Shown here: positions 1-10,982 of the stretch, piece by piece
How positions within the stretch are numbered: position 1 is the first letter of the stretch
How the letters are laid out: each line of letters begins with the position of its first letter
From: Limnomonas spitsbergensis
Taxonomy: Eukaryota > Chlorophyta > Chlorophyceae > Chlamydomonadales
NCBI GenBank assembly: GCA_037349105.1
Contig: JAYJMM010000089.1
Coordinates: 1,426,001 to 1,490,000, forward strand
Reading direction: 5' to 3'
Length of the DNA stretch: 64,000 nt
The notes under the pieces: generated by a model
Seen by the model: the letters and a program-made list of their open reading frames with translations, nothing else
Told to the model about the DNA's origin: nothing
The model's database searches: none
Position numbers and translations under genes: made by a program

Positions 1-736
1 ATCAGATATTCAGCCGCCTACTGTTTACTGGATCTGTTTGCGTTCATTGTTTCATGACTTAGGTTCACAACAATGCTGGCTGGCTAGAGAGTCACAAATC
101 TAACTGCCTGGTGCCTCCTGGAACTTCCTGCGAGCCTTCTATCTGCTCTAGCCACACCCTGATGGCCTGCTTGTAGAGGAAATTCTCACGGGTAACCTTG
201 GGGTGATGGAAGGCTCTGGCACACATGGTCAGGAACAGGAAGTTGATGTCCTGTCCGACGATCACGTTTTGTAAGTCCCGCCAATCACTTTGCAGATAAT
301 TGATTGCCACATATAAATATCTGCAAATTGTTTAAGCTGTCGTGGAAGCCGAGATCTTGCAGCCACTCCTTTCGCATTTCGCCGTGGTCGAAGTACGACT
401 CGTGAAAGGCATTTGTCCCAGAGCCCCTAGCACATTTCCGCTACGGCCTTTCGGAGTTCAACTCATCTTCGCGTCGGAATGGTTGTCTGAAGGGCAGTTT
501 GACTACATGACCAGTAGTCACGATTGCAAACCTAGGTTTTACCACGATGGCCAGGGTCGATCAACCCCCGTTTTACCACGATTCGTGGTATACCACGCCT
601 TAAAATAATCACCGTTACATACCTAGGAACGCGTTCGCCACACGGCAGCCAAGGTGGGCCTCAGGCGCCATCTTCCAACCCGCATCAGGTTGGCAGCTGT
701 GTACGCAGCGCCTGCGGCCAACTACGCACGGCGACG
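1..736. other. No supported gene
   Basis: Only short open frames occur here (for example 92-310 on the minus strand, 72 codons) and none shows a recognisable motif. The stretch leads into the reverse-transcriptase remnant downstream and may be part of the same degraded element. Confidence 0.5.
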
Positions 737-1345
737 TTGTGCGGGCCACCAGCCACCTTCGGCCGCGGCAATGTCTCTCCAGCAAAATGCAGTCCAGCTT
801 GCTTCAGCACCTGGTGCACTGGCGGCCGCACCTGGTGCTCTGATCTGCTGGGTGCATTAGAGGAGCTGGAGCGGGGGGCAGCCATCCCCACCTTGCGTGA
901 GGCAGCAGCTGCCCTACAGCGCCTACCCGTCACAGAGGTGTTGGCACTCGTTGACGCAGCCTACGAGCAAGCACGGCAGGACGCAAGCGGCGGTGGGGAC
1001 CCCAGGGACCCTACCACCGAGCACAGATCTGCGGCGACCTACCGCGCCTGGTTCCAGTCCACGGCAGGTGCCGTGCTGGCGCAAGCCAAGAGCCGCACTA
1101 GCCAAAGGGAGTGTGCTTGCTTGTGTGCGCATAAATATGCGACTGCGGCTCGGCGTGATCAGCACGGCTGATACCAGAGGACGGCGCAACGGTCAGCGGC
1201 GAGAGGCACGCTGCTGCCAGCGGTGTTCGGCACGGAGGGATAGCGAGCAGGTGGAGGATGCGCCACATGTGTGCTTCCAGTGCCCTAGCGTCAGGGAGCA
1301 GTTACGGGAGCAGGGGTGGGCAGGTCCTCCGGGCGCTGCCACTAT
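737..1345 (+). pseudogene. Remnant of a non-LTR retrotransposon reverse transcriptase, C-terminal end
   Basis: Two overlapping plus-strand frames together resemble the end of a LINE-type ORF2 protein. The frame from 737 gives an alanine- and glutamate-rich stretch ending near 1171. The frame from 897 then supplies MRLRLGVISTADTRGRR, a cysteine pair CQRC, and after an acidic spacer EDAPHVCFQCPSVREQLREQ. The CxxC...H-x4-C arrangement followed by CP is the zinc knuckle usual at the C-terminus of many non-LTR reverse transcriptases. Moving from one frame to the other needs a frameshift, and no polymerase or endonuclease core is seen upstream, so this is a 5'-truncated or decayed copy. It is followed directly by the pyrimidine-rich repeat at 1370-1815, which may be its 3' untranslated tail. 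Confidence 0.5.
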
Positions 1346-1369
1346 AACTTCCACCAGTTGTACCAGGCT

Positions 1370-1815
1370 GAGCAGGGTTGGGATGCACTTGCTTTTGTGG
1401 ACTGTGTTGTGGGCATTGTTGAGGGTTAGTCTCCAGGGATTCTGAGGCGCCGGTGTCGTTTGCCTTTCTGGCCTTCCCTTTTGGTCCTTTATTTTTATTG
1501 TTGTTTGCCCCCTTTTTACTTCCTTCTCTTCTCCCTTCTGATCAGTGGGGCGCCCTCGCGGCGAAGCAGGGGTGGGATACGCTTGCTTTTGTGGACTTTC
1601 TTTTCTCATACGGTAGGCTTTGTTGAGGGCCACTCTCTATAGGAACTCAGGTGTCGGACTTGGTCTTCTCTGCCTTCCCGGCCTCTCCTTTTGTTCCTGC
1701 CCCCCCCCTCTTCCTTTCAGTGTCTTCTTTTCTCCCTTCTGAACAGTTGGGCACCCACGCGGCCAAGCTTTGAGCAGGCCCAGAGGTATAACTTTATTGA
1801 CATGCCTAGGTATGG
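1370..1815 (+). mobile_element. Dispersed pyrimidine-rich element, longest copy
   Basis: This is the longest of about fifteen copies in the window. It holds two related sub-units. Each starts near CACTTGCTTTTGTGGACT, passes GTTGAGGGTTAGTCTC, then a T/C-rich tract with CCTTCTGAACAGTTGGG, and ends with GCGGCCGAGC..., CCCAGAGG and GTAACGTCATTGAC-like words. No protein is encoded. Because it follows the reverse-transcriptase tail at once, it could be a LINE 3' end or a SINE sharing that end. Confidence 0.6.
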
Positions 1816-1905
1816 TATTTTCCTGTTTGGTCCTCTGTTCCATTTTTACTTGCTGAAGTATATGCAAGGGCCGGGGAATCTTAGGACATAAATGCAGTCC
1901 CCCCT

Positions 1906-1975
1906 ACCATCCAGTTTGGCGCCCATAAGGTTGAGCCTTTTTTAGCAGGGTCCAGAGGTAACGTCATTGATCTGC
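1906..1975 (+). repeat. Dispersed pyrimidine-rich element, terminal fragment
   Basis: Contains GAGCCTTTTTTAGCAGGGTC followed by CAGAGGTAACGTCATTGAT, the conserved terminal part of the family. Confidence 0.6.
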
Positions 1976-2334
1976 ACCATAGCGTGGTTGCTTGATGGTA
2001 GGAAGAACAGGTTGGGTATTGGCTTTCTTCCCTTCTGTTTGTAGTTTTCATGCCATCCTGCATATCCGGTACTCATCTCAATGATTCATACAACACAGTT
2101 CACACTTTTGAACAATTTACTCACGTTAGTTACGCATCACATAGTGCCTCACCCAGTTCACAATTAAAAAAACTTTATCTCATTGAAGTGTCGCTCACGC
2201 ATCACACAGTTTTTACACAGACTTGTACAATTTCACTTAGTTCTTCTTCTTTCCTTCTTAATTTTCCTAGGAGGCGTCCAACCGACCTCTTTTGCACCCA
2301 CGTCATGTTCTATGGCTGGGGCTAATCTTCTGCA

Positions 2335-2490
2335 CTATGGGGTTCATTCCCACGCTACTGCTCATCAGTGGTTGTGTGTAGGTTGCTTGCCCAGGGGGGT
2401 CACTGGTTTTCGCTCGCTGTTCTAGCGGATTTGGTGCTTGTACCGGTTTACGGGCACAAGTCCCATGCATCAAATGTGATGCCCCTTAGG
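2335..2490 (-). repeat. Dispersed repeat family B, inverted copy
   Basis: The reverse complement reads CATGGGACTTGTGCCCGTAA, then CAGCGAGCGAAAACCAGTG and a CCCCCCTGGGCAAGC word. The same order of words is found on the plus strand at about 14,330-14,465 and 52,140-52,300. No coding capacity is seen. Confidence 0.6.
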
Positions 2491-2499
2491 ACAGTAAAA

Positions 2500-3072
2500 A
2501 CTTCACAAACTTCACATTCTGCCCCATGGAGCAAAGCTGGTGCCCTGCATGCCTTTCAAAGAATGAAAAATTTCGCAGCTGTCACCGAGGGGGGGCAAAA
2601 CCAAAAAAAATCGACCCCATCCCCTTTTTGCAGAGCTTGACGGGAGCGTTCCATGGCCGTTTTTTAAATTTGTTTGGCGTGGGGGGGCAAATCCGGGCGG
2701 ATAGGAAAATCGCGAGCCGTTTCACGTTGAAGTGGGTTTAAGGCCGCAGCTTAAATATACACCGCACATATCGCAATGCATATTTGTGCGTGTAAACAGA
2801 AGGCGCTGGCTCGGTAGCAAATAGTAGAACAGCCAACCACTCCACGTCAAATCGCTCGTCAAATCGCAAATCGCTCGTCAAATCGCAAATCACCCGACGC
2901 GTGTCAGTCTAACCAACTGGCCAACCACGACCTCGTGATTTGCTCAAAGGGATCTCGAACACAAGCGTCGTCGCCTAGTTTGAAATGTTTATAAAAGGAC
3001 GACCTCCTACGACTGTATTAGGGATAGGGAACCAAGGCGTATCAGGGGACGGATGTCCGGAGATGCTGGAAG
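2500..3072. other. No gene; short tandem repeat near 2846-2895
   Basis: About three copies of a word containing CAAATCGCTCGT lie around 2846-2895. Nothing else is recognised. Confidence 0.4.
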
Positions 3073-4372
3073 TTGGGGCTCATGGAGGACCATGGAACCA
3101 CCAATCTGCAGGAGCTGCAAGAGGCCAACCAGCTGAGCAGGGAATTGCGCCTTCCATCCCCGTACCCAACTGTAGACATCCCATTACACTATGATTTTGG
3201 TGAGAAGCAGGGCTGGCAATGGGATGCCTCCGAGAGCCCGCCTATTCTTCAGCCAGCGGCCCCTCCAGCAATCGTTGGGGCTGCAAGCATCGGCTCCCGC
3301 GGGGCCCTCTTCCCAGCAAACCTTCCAGCCCCATTGGCATGGCGTGCCTGATAAATCCGTACAGCCTACCAACGTCCCTGTGTGGCTGCCTAGGCCAGTC
3401 CAGAATTCATGGCCATGTTGGAGGCACCAAGGAAGCGGGCCCTGAAGGTCACTTACGTGGATGTTGCTTCATACCCTATCAAGGGGTCTGGTACCCAGCT
3501 GCAGCCTGCGCTCCCGCTAGCGGCCATGCAGCAGCCTACAGCCCAGCCTCAGCTGGCAGCCCAGCTGCAACATGCGCCCCCGCTAGCGGCCATGCATCAT
3601 CATGCAGCCCAGCCTCAGTCGCCAATACAGTTGCAGCGTGCGCCCCCGCCCCATGTGCCAGGCCCACCGGCTGGTGCTGCCAAGAGGGTGGGGGTGTTTG
3701 CGCAGTCGCTGTCCCCCAAGAAGAAGCAACGCTGGTGTTGCACAGTCTTCATCTCAGCCTAGCCAGCCTACACCGAGGCTGTTGAAGGTGGGCTCTAGGG
3801 GTGACAGGGGCAAGTTTTTCATGTCTAGGCAGCATGGAGTCACTCCGACCAAGCTGTCTTATCTGGCAATGCCCTTTTTTGCGTCACCGGCAGAGCACAG
3901 CCTGTTTGAGGAGCTTTTTAGCGAGTGCACACCCAATAATGGCAGAACTAACTTCAACATAATGGCAGCAATGTGGAATGTGCATGCAGCCAGAATGGGC
4001 ACCATGGAGCCGCACCCATTGGGGATTATATTGCGGAAGGACCGGCATGCCCTTCAGAAGTGTGCCAAGCTGATGGATCAGAGAGAACGGCGGTATCTGT
4101 CAGATAATGTCAACTATGATGACAAGCATGCCCTTGCTGCTTCTACCCCCTCTCAGCACGACGAGGAGCTCACCTTCCCGCTAAAGTCCGTGTGCTCATT
4201 TTTGGGGGCAGCCGGTCTATGCCAGCTGTGAGCACCAGCGGGAGACATGCCCCCACAAGGGCAAGGAGGTTCCGTCCAATTTTAAGACGGCGGCATGGGT
4301 TGCTTGTTGGGTACAAGAGGGCCCGCAATATGGGGCCAAATGAAAAGCTGAGGCTAGCTAGAATCTAGGTTG
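3073..4372 (+). pseudogene. Frameshifted transposon-type protein gene
   Basis: Coding-like segments lie in successive different plus-strand frames: 3073-3351, then 3409-3762 (rich in Q, P and A, ending in the basic stretch SPKKKQR), then about 3750-4231. The last contains an E-rich LFEELFSEC segment, a FNIMAAMWNVHAARM segment and RKDRHALQKCAKLMDQRERR. A further frame gives a possible zinc site, CEHQRETCPHKGKEVP, near 4227-4290. The order of words (MP...E..LF..L...C...., then M.A..N...A, then L+...K.MD..R) matches the minus-strand gene at 5,535-7,970, so the two are distant paralogues. At least two frame changes are needed, which introns alone do not explain well. I do not know the function; the setting suggests a transposon protein. 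Confidence 0.45.
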
Positions 4373-5280
4373 TCAAGAACATAATCAGAGGACCATGAGG
4401 CTGCTAGTGAGGAGATCCAGTTGAACGAGGTATTTGAGAGAGTACATGCATGCTCATGGCTCATGCATGCCAAACTGAGCATGAGGCTCATGCATTGTAT
4501 GATGCTGTCTGCCGGTTTTGGTACCGCGCAAGGACCAAGGGGGTGAGGGGGAAAAAGAGGCAAGGACCAAGGAAAGGGGGGGGGGGAGGAAAAGAAGGGG
4601 GGGAAAAGAAAGGGGTTACACGCTGAGATATCCTCTAATTACTCTGCCTTGCACTTAAAGGTTTCCCCCCCTTTTGTGTGAACTTCCCCCCCCCATCAGA
4701 GCTGTGATAGCTCCACATGTCAATTAGAACACATTTTAAAGGCGATCCATATTTTGGTGTGCGTAAAAAAAATCTGTAAGATGTTTGGAGTCAGTTGGAG
4801 CATAGTGGGTTGTACTACCGTTCCACATTGGCATGCCACACACATCACACAAGTCAATGACGTTACACCTTCGAGAGTTGCTAAAAAAAGCAGCCGCGTG
4901 GGCGCCCCAATGTCCCGATGGTAGGAAAAAGAAATTCAATGCAAGAGGAGGAAATAAAGAGAGGAGCATGAGGGACCCCCCCTCCCCCACCAAGAGAAGG
5001 AAAGTCAGTTATAAGCATGCCACACAAGTGTGAAACGTGCACATGAACAACTGCAGCCTGATTCATCATCATCATCATCAGCAACAGCCATACAGTGAAC
5101 CCTCGTGTGTGCCATTCAAGCTGTCTTAACACGCAAACCTAAAAACTGGAGTTCTACTGACATTTCTCAACGTGCTACTAAGCCCTTCCATCTCCTTCTT
5201 CATCTCAACAGATGCCTCGATCGTATAAAAAATGTTGCGCTCATACCTGCATGCAATGCATGTCGCATGTCAACATGTAT
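4373..5280. other. No gene; purine tract and an inverted pyrimidine-element copy
   Basis: A G/A-rich tract lies at about 4540-4615. At 4853-4915 the reverse complement of the dispersed element terminus is seen (CAATGACGTTACACCTTCGA, then GCAGCCGCGTGGGCGCCC). No protein-like frame is convincing. Confidence 0.5.
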
Positions 5281-5284
5281 TTCA

Positions 5285-5515
5285 GTGATTCAGCAACAAT
5301 TCAGCTACAATCCAGGGCTCAATTCAGGTACAATTCAGCTCAGTTGCAAATCAGCAATCCATGGCTCAGCTACTACATCCAGGGCTCATCTACAATTCAG
5401 CTCAGCTACAATTTAGCTACAATCCTACAATCCAGGGCTCAATTTAGCTACAATTCAGCTACAATCTAGAGGACATCATGTCAGCAACAATTCAGGTACA
5501 TACAATCAGTTAAAT
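5285..5515. repeat. Irregular CAATTCAGCTACAAT repeats
   Basis: Words built on ATTCAGCTACAATCCAGGGC recur about ten times with irregular spacing. The core TTCAGCTACA (or its complement TGTAGCTGAA) is also scattered elsewhere, for example near 18,130, 20,095, 49,650-49,960, 56,085 and 63,775. Confidence 0.6.
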
Positions 5516-5534
5516 TTACATCTTTTTGTTTCAA

Positions 5535-7970
5535 TCATAACTCTTGAGTTACGTACCTCTTCAGGTACTCGAGGGACACCCTGCCGTTGAAATCCCTGGC
5601 CTTTGCTTTGGAAACCATCTTCTTGGCTGCCATCTTCTTCATGGCTGCCATCTTCAGCTCATCCAGGCAGGTGTCCTTGACATGATATCCACCCTTGGGG
5701 TGCTCAGCCTTCAGGCAAGCAACGTTAGACACTAGGAGGCAAACCCCACACATGTACTTCGGCAGAAGCTGGCTGGCAGATGGTTGTTGCTGCTGGCTGA
5801 TGCTGGCTGCTGTTGGTTGCTGCTGGCTGTAGCTGGATGCTATTGGATGGCTGATGTCATCTGCAGTTGGCTGCTCTTCCTGGCTGCTGCTACCAGCCTG
5901 TTGCTGTTGGCTGTTGCTCCTGCTGCCGAATCCCATCCACCCCAAGGCTTGACCAAAGATATCCATACCCTTGGCTACCTTGCTGCCACCTGGCTGGCCT
6001 GATGAGGCAAGGCCCTTGGCAGGGCTGGCCACAGGAGAGAGCAACCTCTTCCTCACCGGAGCAGCCTCTGCCTTCCAGAGCAAACTCAACGTTGCTTGTT
6101 GAGGGGCCTGAACATGGACATGAGAGAGTAGGGCCATGGGTCCAGCGTTAAAAGCCTCGTTCTCTCTGACCCTGGACATTCTGTCTACCTGCTTGTGGAA
6201 GGCCTTCAGCTGCTTGGTGGACTTGGAGAAAATAATATCAGAGGGATGGACCAAGGGAGCAGGCTCATTGGCTGGTGGCTCAGGCACGATCTGAGCGTAA
6301 TAGGCTGCATTAAATCCTGCCCTCATGCCGTGGTAATCCACCCCTCGCTTGGTCTGGCATTGGTCTAGCAGCACACCAAACAACTCCTTCTCCGCCCGGG
6401 TGGTGACAGGCATGTCGGACGTGGGCAAAATCCTGGGGATCCCCCCAACCACCGCCTTCATAAACCTACTCTTCAGCCGGTTGGGCCCCATTTTCCTGAT
6501 GTCCTTGGAGGGACCAAGAGAGGTTGGAGCCCTCACCTTTTTGCGTCTGAGCTGAGTTTTGCCCCCTGTGATTGCAAGGTGACAGCAAGTAAGAAAGGAA
6601 GAGGAAATATAGCCATGCAAGAAATTTGGGAGGGTGGCAAATAATTTGAACTGGTAAAGGAACTTAAAACTAGAAACTAGGGGAAACAAGTAAGAAAGGA
6701 GGAGGAAATAAAGCCCTGCAAGAAATTTGGGAGGGTGGCAAATAATTTGAACTGGAATAGGAAAAACTACAATCCAACTACTGGGAGCATCATATGAGAT
6801 TGTCATAGCAGCCTGCATTGTATACAAGTTTTGTAGCACAAGCTCCACATTACAGCCAAAGTATACCTTGAAGCCATGATCCAGCTTAATGATGTGGTGA
6901 CAGAAGGTGCCCTGGATGATCCGATGCGTCTTGAGGATCTGCTCCACTGCCTCCTGGTACATCTCAGACAGGAACTGGTGATGCATTGTGCTAGCAGAGT
7001 TCAGGTCAGGGTAGGCGAATTTCTCTTGCCCAAAGCTCTGCCCTGGCCGACTGAGCTTCTCATACAGATCATGCTCCTGACGTGCATGTTCAGCATGCAT
7101 AAGGCTGTTGAATGCATTGGCCAGTTGGGTGAAGGTCATCATCAAGGCTTGCAGGTCAGAGGGTATGTCTGACTGTGGCGAGCGTTCCACTGGGATCAGG
7201 TGGCGAACAGCAGCGGGCATCTGATCCAGCAAATTGATGTCTTGCACCTAGATGATGGCAGTGGGCAGAATGTCAAGTAAAGGTATTACGTTCTGAGGTT
7301 TGGATTTAGCTAGGTCAGGCCATGCCTTGATTATAACAGGCCTAGTTGTTTGTGGGCATGATTACACATGCTTTGCACACAGTGGCATTCTCATGCCGCA
7401 TGAGCAAAGTGGAAACAATAATGCCATGAAGCCCATGCAACCAGCCCAGTCTCCATCAGTCAGCCCATGCTCCATCAGTCAGCCCATGCTCCACCAGTCA
7501 GGAAAACTAAGAATCATTCAGTCACTGGCCTTTGTCTTGCAGCAAGAGCAGACTCTTCGATAGCTGGCCATGTAGACCAGGTGCACATTGCCGACCCCTT
7601 TGGAGCAGCTGGCCTTGTCCTTGTAGCCCTTCGGCTTTAACTCCCCGCCACACAGCGTGCCATCTTCTCGCAGCTGAGGGCACTTCAAAGCCTCGTCCTT
7701 CACCCACATGCTCGCGTTCATGACGACCAGCTGCCTCCCCTCAATGTCGTAGTCGAGCTGAGTCACGGCCCTATCCTTGATCATCATGGCAGGGATCCAC
7801 GAATACGTGACGTCTAGGGCCCTCAGGCTCGGCGCCTTCCCGTTAGGTGGACAAATCGAAGCGCCAATCGCGTTGCCCACATGGCCGAGCAGGTTGCTCC
7901 AGGCCGACGCGCTGTCCAGTTTGATCCCGTCTCCACCGGCTGCATCATAGCTTTTATTACCATCGCCTTA
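5535..7970 (-). CDS. Transposon-type protein with a zinc-ribbon-like N-terminal segment
   Basis: Three minus-strand exons can be joined: about 7970-7526 (start unresolved), 7240-6782 and 6565-5535, with introns 7241-7525 and 6566-6781. The first exon encodes TYSWIPAMMIKDRA, later KCPQL...CGGELKPKGYKDK and YRRVCSCC. This cysteine pattern resembles the zinc-ribbon DUF6729 found near transposase-like proteins; that match is from memory and unverified. The second exon is an alpha-helical stretch (LMMTFTQLANAFNSLMHAEH). The last exon holds the LF..L..QC...GMRAGFNAAYY part shared with the pseudogene at 3.1-4.4 kb, a Q/S-rich linker, a CGVC...H...C segment and a basic C-terminus. The 216-base intron at 6566-6781 has a length divisible by three and no stop, so retention keeps the frame. 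No catalytic DDE residues are identifiable. Codon structure looks intact. Confidence 0.45.
6587..6757. repeat. Tandem duplication of about 101 bp inside an intron
   Basis: The words GCAAGAAATTTGGGAGGGTG and AAATAATTTGAACTGG occur twice with a spacing of about 101 bases. Both copies lie within the 216-base intron of the minus-strand gene. Confidence 0.8.
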
Positions 7971-8165
7971 TAGACGCAGGTCGGACAATGTTTGGCCTGT
8001 GACAGTGAATAGAATCATCGGGCCATTGCCGACTAGGGGGTATTACAGCGTCGTCATGAATAAAACATGTTTAATATTCGAATGTGCTAAATTGTTGAAA
8101 TTGTTGTGTCTAATTCACATGGGCGTTGTGGACTAGGCAGTGTACGGTTGGGGGGGACTTTTTCC
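7971..8165. other. Junction between transposon gene and duplicated block; no gene
   Basis: AT-rich sequence without a protein-like frame. It does not match the U flanks that precede the 36-bp array in the other two copies, so the left edge of the duplicated block is lost here. Confidence 0.5.
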
Positions 8166-8194
8166 CCCTTGGTCCCTGCCCCGTACGGCACCAT

Positions 8195-9009
8195 CTGGGC
8201 CCTGCCTAGCTCTCCACCCATCTGCCCCATCTGGGCCCTGCCTAGCTCACCACCCATCTGCCCCATCTGGGCCCTGCCTAGCTCACCACCCATCTGCCCC
8301 ATCTGGGCCCTGCCTAGCTCACCACCCATCTGCCCCATCTGGGCCCTGCCTAGCTCACCACCCATCTGCCCCATCTGGGCCCTGCCTAGCTCACCACCCA
8401 TCTGCCCCATCTGGGCCCTGCCTAGCTCACCACCCATCTGCCCCATCTGGGCCCTGTCTAGCTCACCACCCATCTGCCCCATCTGGGCCCTGCCTAGCTC
8501 ACCACCCATCTGCCCCATCTGGGCCCTGCCTAGCTCACCACCCATCTGCCCCATCTGGGCCCTGCCTAGCTCACCACCCATCTGCCCCATCTGGGCCCTG
8601 CCTAGCTCACCACCCATCTGCCCCATCTGGGCCCTGCCTAGCTCACCACCCATCTGCCCCATCTGGGCCCTGCCTAGCTCACCACCCATCTGCCCCATCT
8701 AGGCCCTGCCTAGCTCACCACCCATCTGCCCCATCTGGGCCCTGCCTAGCTCACCACCCATCTGCCCCATCTGGGCCCTGTCTAGCTCACCACCCATCTG
8801 CCACATCTGGGCCCTGTCTAGCTCTCCACCCATCTGCCCCATCTGGGCCCTGCCTAGCTCACCACCCATCTGCCACATCTGGGCCCTGACTAGCTCACCA
8901 CCTATCTACCCCATCTGGGCCCTGCCTAGCTCACCACCCATCTACCCCATCTGGGCCCTGTCTACCTCACCACCCATCTGCCCCATCTGGGCCCTCCCTA
9001 GCTCACGAC
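8195..9009 (-). repeat. 36-bp minisatellite, array 1 (about 22 units)
   Basis: On the minus strand each unit begins GTGAGCTAGGCAGGGCCCAG and ends GATGGGGCAGATGGGTG. 36 is a multiple of three, so frames stay open and long false proteins appear (repeats of APSGPCLAHHPS on plus, MGQMGGELGRAQ on minus). Array 1 abuts the RPB6 exon at 9010 on its right. On its left it runs into unrelated sequence at about 8,140-8,195. Confidence 0.9.
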
Positions 9010-9610
9010 CTGATCTGCAGTGCTCTTGTGCCTAGCACGCGCGCCTTCTCATACTTGGTCATGTAGCGAGTGGTGATGCGAGGCCTATCTGCCTGAGCAG
9101 CAGCGTCCTGGTAGCGAGGTGGGAGGAGAAGACAAAAGGCTATTTATTTCAGGGTGGCTGTGAAGGCACACACATGCCAGGCTACCTAACAAACCACCAG
9201 TGGGTAGGATCACAAGTGTGGGCCTGCCTGCCTTATCCTGCCAGTGAGGGAGGAGGGGAAACAAAACGCTGTTTATTTTAGGGTGGTTCAGCTGCACTTA
9301 AGCGACATCACGGCCTGTGGCCAGTGGGCTCAGTGGCGGCCTGCCGTAGGAGGTCAGGCACACACTTAAACAAAGACTGGATGGAGGAATATGTGCATGT
9401 GTGTGTGTGGGGGGGGTAGGTGGGAGGAAAGGTGCGTTTAAGGGAGGAGGCAGGAAGGTGTCTTGTTTAGCCGCAAGCAGGCAGCTAGAGTTATCTTATG
9501 CCATATCACCCGTACATTTAATGTCTCTCCCCATCTGTTACCTCCTGCCCCTGATTGAGGATCTCCACATTGTCCTTGTGCAGCTCTTGCTCCATGTCTT
9601 GCGCCAATTC
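9010..9610 (-). pseudogene. RPB6: RPB6, truncated copy 1 (two N-terminal exons only)
   Basis: Minus-strand exons 9610-9542 (begins [14 protein letters not shown]) and 9107-9010 (contains [19 protein letters not shown]) match the acidic N-terminal region and start of the core of RPB6, the small subunit shared by nuclear RNA polymerases I, II and III. The 3' splice site of the second exon (CTACCAG) is intact. The 5' splice site reads AG/GTCGTGAGC, altered from GTGAGC in the intact copy. Downstream exons are absent: the 36-bp array ends in foreign sequence at about 8.17 kb. The copy carries HKDN where the intact gene has HEDN. It cannot make a whole subunit. Confidence 0.85.
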
Positions 9611-10180
9611 CTGAGGATCACATGCAAAGTTTGTATTCATATTCATATTCATATCTACAGTGCTCATCCTTCACGAAAATCTTTCCCTTTGCCAATTTTT
9701 TTATCCCACACAACACCTTGATGGGATTTGGTGCACCAGTGGACAACAGGAAGCTTTTCAAAGAGGGATGATTTTTCAAACATTTCAGCGCCAAGGCCAC
9801 CCTGACCTGCCCTGACTATCAAGTCTTGACACGGGGCAAAGAGGTCGTGAGGGTAGAAGCTCCGTTACCCTTACTTCTTAACCCAGGGGGTGCACGATGG
9901 GTCATCCGCGGCACTTTAAACAGGAAAATTTGAATCAGCTTGATAAGGTAGGGAATAACTGCAGGTATGCGTCAGGCAGCAGATGTTTGCATGGATCTTA
10001 GCTGAAATAGCATGGCAAAGGTGCACATACAATTGCAAGAATGTCCAGGCACAAGGGGCGGTGGAACCAATGCCTTAAAAAGCAGAGCAGAGTGGCAACT
10101 GGCAAGGGTGTGTGAGCAACTGAGCACAGACAGCTGATGTCACAGGCGAGGCTAGGGTGGTGAACTACTGTACAGGGAGC
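9611..10180. other. Probable RPB6 upstream region, first exon not found
   Basis: By analogy with the intact copy this should hold the 5' part of RPB6 on the minus strand. I find no clear Met-containing acidic exon. A GTATTCATATTCATATTCAT microrepeat lies at 9632-9652. Confidence 0.3.
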
Positions 10181-10184
10181 ATAA

Positions 10185-10930
10185 TCATGGTGCATGAGCC
10201 CGACATACGGGCATGAGGCTGGTGCATGGGCCCCGCATACGGGCATGAGGCTGGTGCATGGGCCCCGCATACGGGCCTGAGGCTGGTGCAAGAGCCCCAC
10301 ATACGGGCATGAGGCTGTTGCATGGGCCCCGCATACAGGCATGTGGTTGGTGCATGGGCCCTGCATACGGGCCTGAGGCTGGTGCATGGGCCCCGCATAC
10401 GGGCATGAGGCTGGTGCATGGGCCCCGCATACAGGCATGTGGTTGGTGCATGGGCCCTGCATACGGCATGTGGCCGGTGCATGGGACCCGTATATGGGTA
10501 TGGGCATGACGCAAGTGCATGGGCCCCGCATACAGGCCTGAGGCTGGTGCATGAGCCCCACATACGGGCATGAGGCTGGTGCATGGGCCCCGCATACAGG
10601 CATGTGGCTGGTGCATGGGCCCTGCATACGGGCATGAGGCTGGTGCATGGGCCCTACATACGGGAAGGAGGCTGGTGCATGGGCCCTGCATACGGGCATG
10701 AGGCTGGTGCATATGGGCATGACGCAAGTGCATGGGCCCCGCATACAGGCCTGAGGCTGGTGCATGAGCCCCACATACGGGCATGAGGCTGGTGCATGGG
10801 CCCCGCATACAGGCATGTGGCTGGTGCATGGGCCCTGCATACGGGCATGAGGCTGGTGCATGGGCCCTGCATACGGGCATGAGGCTGGTGCATGGGCCCT
10901 GCATATGGGCATGAGGCTGGTGCATGGGCC
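10185..10930. repeat. 32-bp minisatellite, array 1 (about 23 units)
   Basis: The unit reads GGGCATGAGGCTGGTGCATG then GGCCCTGCATAC. Since 32 is not a multiple of three, a frame cycles through 32 residues every three units, and all three minus frames stay open. The long cysteine- and histidine-rich proteins predicted here are artefacts. Variant units with CATGTGGCCGGTG and CCCGTATATGGG mark positions in the array. Confidence 0.9.
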
Positions 10931-10982
10931 CACGCGGCCGTGCCTTTTTGAGCAGGGCCCAGAGGTTTAACGTCATTGACTT
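10925..10982 (+). repeat. Dispersed pyrimidine-rich element, terminal fragment
   Basis: CCCACGCGGCCGTGCCTTTT, then GAGCAGGGCCCAGAGGTTTA and ACGTCATTGAC, directly at the edge of the 32-bp array. Confidence 0.7.
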
